Shown here piece after piece: positions 58,967 through 64,000 of a stretch of 64,000 nucleotides of DNA (positions are counted from its first letter, which is position 1; the number at the start of each line of letters is the position of its first letter). The translations under genes were made by a program, and so were the position numbers. Below the pieces are notes generated by a model, which worked only from the letters and a program-made list of their open reading frames with translations, made no database searches and had not been told where the DNA came from. Origin of the DNA: UBA965 sp040396955 (GTDB lineage Bacteria > Chloroflexota > Chloroflexia > Chloroflexales > Roseiflexaceae); the NCBI GenBank assembly GCA_040396955.1, contig JBBAWX010000012.1, positions 1 through 64,000 of the forward strand. Reading direction: 5' to 3'.

Positions 58967-60190
58967 TTATGCCAAGTACGCCGCCAAGACCCGCGCGGCT
59001 CGGGCAAACGCCGGCTCTTCGGCCATCTGCAACGCAAGCTGTCGGGCGGCAAATCGGTATTCTGGCTGTAAAATAATCGGCTGCAATGCTGCCGTCAGAC
59101 GCGCACTCGTCAACTTCCGGCGTGGCAACACACTCGCAGTCAGCTGTGCATCAAGCGCTCGTTGTGCCCAAAAAAACTGATCCACGCCACGTGGTACGAT
59201 CACCGACGGCACTCCCTGGGCCGTCACCGAGTGCAACGTACCCATACCGCCGTGATGCAGCACCGCCGTGGCGCCCGCATATAGCAACCGAAAATCGAAC
59301 GCCTCGCTCGACACAAACACTCGGTCATCAGAGCGGTAACGAGATTTCAGGTGTGGTGGTATGTGCACAAACAAGCGCATGCCAACAGCGGCTGTAGCCG
59401 CAATAACCGCATCATAAAGGGCTGGAGCCTCATTGTGAGCCGGTGTCCCAAACGTGGCAACAACATACGGCAATCCGACCGCCACAAACCGACGCACCGG
59501 CGCCGGCAACGGTGCACGCTCGGTAAATTCCCAGTGCCCGGTAATGGTATGCGTCCCTGCCATGTTTGACCAGGATGGCACGAGATGCCGTGAAAAAGCG
59601 AACAGCGCTGGTTGCCGTTGGATGTGCATGAGCCCACCCTCGCGCTGACCAACCGCAGCCTGCCACTGTTGCCACATCACGCGTTGCAAGAGCTGGTGAC
59701 TCTGCTCGTTGGCTTGCCGCATCAATCGCGCCGGCCACAACGGCGAGGCAAAATCTGGTGTCGGTGCAACTGGTTGCAAAAGACCCCACACGACTGGCAC
59801 CGCATTGCGCTCAGCAATTGTAGCAGCCCATTGTGATGCCACACCGGCAACAACGACTGCTGATTGACGAATGATGTCCGTACCAGCCTCAATGAGCGGA
59901 CGTAGCAACGGTCGCATGGCACGCTGATAGCGTTGCGTGGCCACCCAACCTCGGATTACGCCATACTCTGTGGTCAATGCAGCGGCATATTGCGGATCGA
60001 GCAATAAATCCGTAGGATCAGGCGGCAAACTATGCCATGGGATGCGATAACTCGAGACCCAACTACTCCACCGCGGACTAGTGGCGACCACCACCGGCAC
60101 ACCTTGACGGTGCAGATACTGGGCAAGGGCCACATAGGGCTGGATATCGCCACGTGTTCCGCCAGCCACAAATAGAATCGGTTTAGGCAT
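58967..60190 (-). CDS. UGT-type glycosyltransferase (GT1, macrolide/sterol-like)
   Basis: 407 aa. The start KPILFVAGGTRGDIQPYVALA is typical of sterol and antibiotic GT1 enzymes. The C-terminal donor-binding motif HHGGMGTLHSVTAQGVPSVI and PRGVDQFFWAQRA is clear. It would move a sugar from a UDP- or TDP-sugar to a small lipophilic acceptor. It overlaps the methyltransferase by 8 nt, so both may modify the same compound. Gene order suggests detoxification or tailoring. Confidence 0.88.
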   Translation of the reverse strand: MPKPILFVAGGTRGDIQPYVALAQYLHRQGVPVVVATSPRWSSWVSSYRIPWHSLPPDPTDLLLDPQYAAALTTEYGVIRGWVATQRYQRAMRPLLRPLIEAGTDIIRQSAVVVAGVASQWAATIAERNAVPVVWGLLQPVAPTPDFASPLWPARLMRQANEQSHQLLQRVMWQQWQAAVGQREGGLMHIQRQPALFAFSRHLVPSWSNMAGTHTITGHWEFTERAPLPAPVRRFVAVGLPYVVATFGTPAHNEAPALYDAVIAATAAVGMRLFVHIPPHLKSRYRSDDRVFVSSEAFDFRLLYAGATAVLHHGGMGTLHSVTAQGVPSVIVPRGVDQFFWAQRALDAQLTASVLPRRKLTSARLTAALQPIILQPEYRFAARQLALQMAEEPAFARAARVLAAYLA

Positions 60191-61019
60191 CTTTTTTCAA
60201 TACCATCCACGTATAGTGCACGGCACCACTCTGTAATGCATGCTGTAAGGCCATGCTACCAACCATCGAAGTTACCAACGGGTGCGTAGCCCAGTGTGTA
60301 TAGGTGGTGGCCACTTTGGTTGCGAGTGCTGCCGGCAAAAGCCGCAACGTCAAGCCAGGGGTCAAATTGCGCACTTCGCACAGGTGGAAACCAGCCATCT
60401 GTGCCAAGCTCCGATGTTGCGCCACGGTCAACAAGGCATGTGCTCGCCAACCATCGCGAAACGCCGGTACCCATGGTTTTTCGGCGGCCCCTTCTGCCAA
60501 CATGTCGTCGCAGATGCACAACAGTCCACCAGGGCGGAGACAGCGCATCGCCTCGGCATAAAACTGCCACGGGCTTTCACTATGGAGCAATGATTCAATG
60601 GCCCAAGCAACATCAAAACACTCCGTTGCAAAAGGCAATTGATGGTACGAGGCTTGGAGCACCGGTCGATGTAGACTCTGTGCAATGGAGGCTTGGTGTT
60701 GGCTGATCGTCACCCCGTGGAACGACGTCAATGAAGGCGCAAGCACTGCCATACGCGCCAACGAGGCCCCCACGCCACATCCGAGATCAAGCGCAGCACG
60801 AGCATCTGGCGCATATCTGGTCATTGCCCGCTGTATCAACGCATGCACGGTATCGGTGGGGTGCACATCTGGTACATCCGCAAGTCGAAGTACACGATGA
60901 ATAGCACCACTAGTACGGGTGGCACCAAACTGCAAAAACCAAGCGGTTGTTGTATCATAGTAGTGTTTAACGTCGCTCGACTCCACGGTGTAGTCTGCTT
61001 TCTGCACTTCAGAATTCAT
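60183..61019 (-). CDS. SAM-dependent methyltransferase (class I, tocopherol/sterol-like)
   Basis: 278 aa. Motif I is ALDLGCGVGASLAR. The N-terminal VKHYYDTTTAWFLQFG resembles small-molecule C- or O-methyltransferases such as the tocopherol or rifamycin types. Motif post-I and AIESLLHSESPWQFYAEAMRCLRPGG follow. The ATG at 61019 is used. Divergent from the MFS gene (61041) with only 21 nt between them, so the promoters overlap the coding ends. Acceptor unknown. Confidence 0.85.
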   Translation of the reverse strand: MNSEVQKADYTVESSDVKHYYDTTTAWFLQFGATRTSGAIHRVLRLADVPDVHPTDTVHALIQRAMTRYAPDARAALDLGCGVGASLARMAVLAPSLTSFHGVTISQHQASIAQSLHRPVLQASYHQLPFATECFDVAWAIESLLHSESPWQFYAEAMRCLRPGGLLCICDDMLAEGAAEKPWVPAFRDGWRAHALLTVAQHRSLAQMAGFHLCEVRNLTPGLTLRLLPAALATKVATTYTHWATHPLVTSMVGSMALQHALQSGAVHYTWMVLKKDA

Positions 61020-61040
61020 AGCACCCAATAAGGATTGTAC

Positions 61041-62333
61041 ATGCAATCACCGTTTGCACAATGGCTACGTGCAGTTGGCTTGCCACAATGGCTTGTGGCT
61101 CCGCGGAGCGGCGACGACCGCAACGTCACGCGAGGAATGCTCGATGGACTCGGTGTTGGCGTGGTCGAAGGGGTGCGGGTCTTTATCCCTGTGCTATTTA
61201 CCCGTCTTGGTGCCGACCCACTCTATGTCGGTCTCCTTTCATCGATGCCCGCGGTGGCCGGATTGCTGTTGGCGGTTCCCATCGGGATGCTTATCAGTCG
61301 TTCCAACAATGTCATCCCGTGGTACGCATGGAGTCGACTACTCCTTTTTCTCTCGTACCCGATTATCGCCATCATCCCGCTCTTTTTTGATGCGACCACT
61401 GCCATTTTCCTGATGCTCGCCGTAGCCGGCTTGGCCACCTTGCCACAAACCAGCTTAACACTGGTGTTTAATGTGACCATGGGATCAATTATCGATGCAA
61501 GTCGACGCTACTTTTTGATGAGTCTGCGGTGGTCGATTTTGGGTGTCTGCAACGGCATTGCGGTCTACGTGGCTGGCCGTTATTTGGCCGCATATCCCGA
61601 CATCACCAGTTATGCCATTGTTGTCGGCGTGGCAACCATTTTTACCGGCTTCGCCTTTTGGCCGGCGAGTCGCTATGAGGTCCCCAGCGAACGCCGTGAC
61701 TCCACACCAGCACCGGCTTCGCTCCGCGTCGCATTAGCAAATATTGCCTACTATTTACGCAATTTCCCCGAATTTCGCCTGTTTGTCATCTGCCAAGCGG
61801 TCTTCCAAGCTGGCATCATCATGTCAGTGCCGCTCTTTCCTTTGCATTGGGTGCGTGTCCTTCATGCCGACGACAACGCCATCGGCACCGTGTCGATGCT
61901 CCAAAGTGTCACATTGTTGATTGGCTATCAGGTCGGTTCATTTCTGGCCACACGCTTCAATGCGCGCGTACGCATCTTGCAGGTCTGCGCCATTGCACTT
62001 AGCTGCTACCCATTGATTACCGCTCTGGTCTCTAGCATGACCCCACTCTACTTTTTTGCCATCATCTGGGGAGTGGCCACCGCTGGTTTCGAACTCGTGC
62101 TCATCGACATCCTGCTCGACAGTTGCCCGCCTGGTGAGATTACCGCCGTCATGCCCGCGTATCAAATGGTCATGTTCATTGTCTCATTGCTGGCTCCCAT
62201 CATCGGCACCGCCATCGCACGGAGTGCCGGGAGCACCGTGGCACTCATCGTTGCCGCTGCACTCCATGCAGTCGGTGCGTTGCTCTTCATTGGCTTCAAA
62301 ATCGGCCATCGTTCCCCGGCGACAACTCCATAG
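61041..62333 (+). CDS. MFS transporter
   Basis: 430 aa, about 12 membrane segments. A conserved stretch after segment two is PIGMLISRSNNVIPW. AAGGA lies six bases before the ATG at 61041. The closest relatives in this window are the MFS genes at 16387 and 22190, which share the VGLLSSMPAVAGLL-like first half. Divergent from the methyltransferase, so it may export the methylated or glycosylated product. Substrate not known. Confidence 0.85.
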   Translation: MQSPFAQWLRAVGLPQWLVAPRSGDDRNVTRGMLDGLGVGVVEGVRVFIPVLFTRLGADPLYVGLLSSMPAVAGLLLAVPIGMLISRSNNVIPWYAWSRLLLFLSYPIIAIIPLFFDATTAIFLMLAVAGLATLPQTSLTLVFNVTMGSIIDASRRYFLMSLRWSILGVCNGIAVYVAGRYLAAYPDITSYAIVVGVATIFTGFAFWPASRYEVPSERRDSTPAPASLRVALANIAYYLRNFPEFRLFVICQAVFQAGIIMSVPLFPLHWVRVLHADDNAIGTVSMLQSVTLLIGYQVGSFLATRFNARVRILQVCAIALSCYPLITALVSSMTPLYFFAIIWGVATAGFELVLIDILLDSCPPGEITAVMPAYQMVMFIVSLLAPIIGTAIARSAGSTVALIVAAALHAVGALLFIGFKIGHRSPATTP

Positions 62334-62410
62334 CTCGTTGCCCCCGTTGCACACATGCGCACGTCTCACCTGTATCGTATGCGGGGAGGGAGTCGTCACA
62401 CCCTGCCTAT

Positions 62411-62462
62411 TTGACAAATGGGCAGATGCTCCGTATAAATAGCAATGATTTGTACATACAAA
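62411..62462 (+). promoter_or_regulatory. Promoter and MarR-type operator of the marR-efflux operon
   Basis: -35 TTGACA (62411-62416), 17-bp spacer, -10 TATAAA (62434-62439). The inverted repeat TTTGTA-CA-TACAAA (62449-62462) falls on the first transcribed bases, where a MarR repressor would block transcription of its own operon. Confidence 0.65.
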
Positions 62463-62480
62463 GTATTTGCACGGAGGGCT

Positions 62481-62933
62481 ATGCAACAACGTGACTCACA
62501 GACACTGATACACACCACTTCGCAGTTCGTCAATGCCATCTCGGATCAGTCATTTCGCGAAATGCTCGCCTATCTGCACCGTTCTGGCATTTCTTTGCCG
62601 CGGTACAGTGTCCTGCGCATCCTCGAGCGACAACCAGGGATGACCACATCGGCGCTCTCCGATGAGTTGCACCTCACGTTGGGGAGCACCAGCCAACTCA
62701 TCGACCGCCTCGAACTCGACCAGCTCATCGTGCGCCAAGACGACCCGCACGACAAGCGCATTCGCCGGATTTACTTGCAAGAACAGGGGCTGCAGATTCT
62801 TCATCAGGTCCAGCAAATTTCAACGACAATTATTATGTCAACAATCAATCAAGCACCACTTGCGTTGCAACACGAATTCGCCAGCGTGCTTGAGAAACTT
62901 CTTCCCTACACACAAAGGATCACTCGTGACTAG
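62481..62933 (+). CDS. MarR-family transcriptional regulator
   Basis: 150 aa. The winged helix has ISLPRYSVLRILERQPGMTTSALSDELHLTLGSTSQLIDRLE, then the wing DDPHDKRIRRIYL, as in MarR/SlyA. GGAGG lies four bases before the ATG at 62481; an earlier in-frame ATG at 62445 falls on the predicted transcription start. Its stop overlaps the efflux gene by 8 nt. It probably represses the operon until it binds a drug or phenolic compound. Confidence 0.9.
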   Translation: MQQRDSQTLIHTTSQFVNAISDQSFREMLAYLHRSGISLPRYSVLRILERQPGMTTSALSDELHLTLGSTSQLIDRLELDQLIVRQDDPHDKRIRRIYLQEQGLQILHQVQQISTTIIMSTINQAPLALQHEFASVLEKLLPYTQRITRD

Positions 62934-64000
62934 TGCATCAACCGTCGGCCATGAATATGCCGAAGACTTGCCCATGCGTACCAAAATCCTGATCATGGTA
63001 AGTGTAATGCTCGGGCTTTTCCTCTCGGCACTCGACCAGACCATCGTATCGACGGCCATGCCGGCGATTATTCGCGATCTCCAGGGGCTCGACTATGTCG
63101 CATGGACATCGACCGCCTATCTACTTGCTAGCACTGCCATGGTGCCCATTTATGGCAAACTCTCCGATCTATATGGACGACGCATCATTCTGCTCGTCGG
63201 CATTAGTATCTTCTTGGGTGGTTCTATTTTGTGTGGATTGTCGCAAGATATCTTCCAGCTCATCGGCTTCCGCGTCGTCCAAGGAATCGGCTCAGCAGCC
63301 CTCACATCGACGGCCTTTGCGATTCCAGCTGACCTTTTTTCTCCGGCCGAACGTCCACGCTACATGGGTATCTTTGGTGCCGTCTTTGGCGTCTCTAGCA
63401 TCATTGGACCCTTTCTCGGAGGTTTTTTGACCGACGCAGTAAATTGGCGTTGGGTGTTTTATGTCAATCTTCCCATTGGAATAATCGCCCTCTTTTTCAT
63501 CATTCGAGTCATGCCCTCGATGAGCCGAGGCATCAAAGCTGCCATCGATTACGCCGGCAGTGTCACACTGGTGCTCGGCATCGTCCCCCTATTGTTGGCA
63601 CTCACCCTCGACAAATCGCTCCATCCATGGGATTCTGCGCTCATCGTAGGACTATTTGTCATGGCAATCATCTTCATCGGCATCTTTTTGTGGGTGGAGC
63701 TTCGTGCCGAATCGCCCATCATCAATTTGGCGCTCTTCAAGGATCAGATTTTCAGCGTCACGATGTTTTCATCGTTCCTAAACGGGGCTGCATTTTTTGG
63801 CGCATTCCTCTTTTTATCACTCTTTTTGGTCAATGTCCTAGGGGTCAGTGCCACAGAAGCTGGCAGTGCGCAGATTCCGCTGATGTTGAGCTTCGTGGTA
63901 AGTAGCATCATCGCCTCTCAGTTGGTGGCACGTACGGGGCGCTACAAGCCGATTATATTGTTCGGATTTGCCCTGATGCTGGTCGGGTTTTATTTCATGA
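62926..64000 (+). CDS. DHA2/EmrB-type MFS drug efflux protein, 3' end outside window
   Basis: At least 358 residues before the window ends. It starts at a GTG (62926) with AAAGGATC six bases upstream and overlaps marR. The first segments read LGLFLSALDQTIVSTAMPAI, with the A-motif GKLSDLYGRR and the antiporter region IGPFLGGFLTD. This is the 14-segment DHA2 family (EmrB/QacA). It is co-regulated with marR and probably exports drugs or toxic metabolites in exchange for protons. Confidence 0.92.
   Translation, partial: MTSASTVGHEYAEDLPMRTKILIMVSVMLGLFLSALDQTIVSTAMPAIIRDLQGLDYVAWTSTAYLLASTAMVPIYGKLSDLYGRRIILLVGISIFLGGSILCGLSQDIFQLIGFRVVQGIGSAALTSTAFAIPADLFSPAERPRYMGIFGAVFGVSSIIGPFLGGFLTDAVNWRWVFYVNLPIGIIALFFIIRVMPSMSRGIKAAIDYAGSVTLVLGIVPLLLALTLDKSLHPWDSALIVGLFVMAIIFIGIFLWVELRAESPIINLALFKDQIFSVTMFSSFLNGAAFFGAFLFLSLFLVNVLGVSATEAGSAQIPLMLSFVVSSIIASQLVARTGRYKPIILFGFALMLVGFYFM

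Noticed and set aside
1..64000. Possible tRNA genes, CRISPR arrays or mobile elements
   Set aside because: Intergenic gaps are short, the longest (36736-37086) is explained by the riboswitch leader, and no repeat arrays, transposases, integrases or tRNA-like folds were recognised by eye.

Overview
This 64 kb window is dense bacterial chromosome with about 58 protein genes on both strands. It has no rRNA, recognisable tRNA, CRISPR array or insertion sequence. The best-fitting source is a Chloroflexota-like bacterium. The reasons are Thr/Pro-rich lipoprotein linkers, a CruF-type carotenoid enzyme, a GHL6-type putative glycoside hydrolase, a kynurenine-type operon, and uptake systems without outer-membrane receptors. 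This is inference from gene content, not a phylogenetic result.

Layout. 1-5.5 kb: secreted Ig-like repeat protein, a thiamine-precursor-type ABC permease and binding lipoprotein, a HAD nucleotidase and a soluble histidine-kinase-like ATPase. 5.4-16.3 kb: YyaL-type thioredoxin-domain protein, acetyltransferases, a tiny lipoprotein coupled to a DUF192 lipoprotein, FAD oxidoreductase, deacetylase-fold protein, CruF, HyuB, DUF2227 membrane protein and TetR. 16.4-19.8 kb: MFS transporter, aldo/keto reductase, THUMP methyltransferase. 19.9-26.6 kb (minus): PadR, two paralogous aminotransferases, MFS, DAHP synthase and kynureninase, tightly coupled. 26.6-28.6 kb: divergent MmpS-like/MFS/ferredoxin operon. 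28.7-31.3 kb (minus): MgtE-N/CBS protein and a divergent NRAMP transporter behind a leader attenuator. 31.4-33.9 kb: formamidase and amidohydrolase. 33.9-37.1 kb (minus): cobalamin riboswitch and btuFCD. 37.1-41.5 kb: C39-like protein and a heterodimeric ABC exporter. 41.5-44.4 kb: DinG. 44.5-50.2 kb: threonine-leader attenuator followed by thrC, lysC, GNAT, asd, HAD-like and CoA-binding genes. 50.3-55.1 kb (minus): GHL6-type hydrolase, membrane protein, class V PLP enzyme, ROK kinase and a small ORF. 55.2-61.0 kb (minus): methyltransferase, glycosyltransferase, then a second heterodimeric ABC exporter behind its own leader peptide and tandem terminators. 61.0-64.0 kb: MFS, then MarR and a DHA2-type MFS that runs off the end.

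The most notable signal is in the 5' leaders. At least three operons, and probably four, start with a short ORF followed by an intrinsic terminator just before the first structural gene. They are threonine biosynthesis (11 Thr codons in 31), an ABC exporter (Cys/Trp-rich 16-mer, two competing hairpins), the MgtE-N/NRAMP pair (8-codon ORF at the predicted transcription start), and B12 uptake (six-codon ORF between riboswitch and terminator). Ribosome-mediated attenuation may therefore be a general regulatory habit of this genome. All of these short ORFs and leaders were read by eye and lack homology or expression support.
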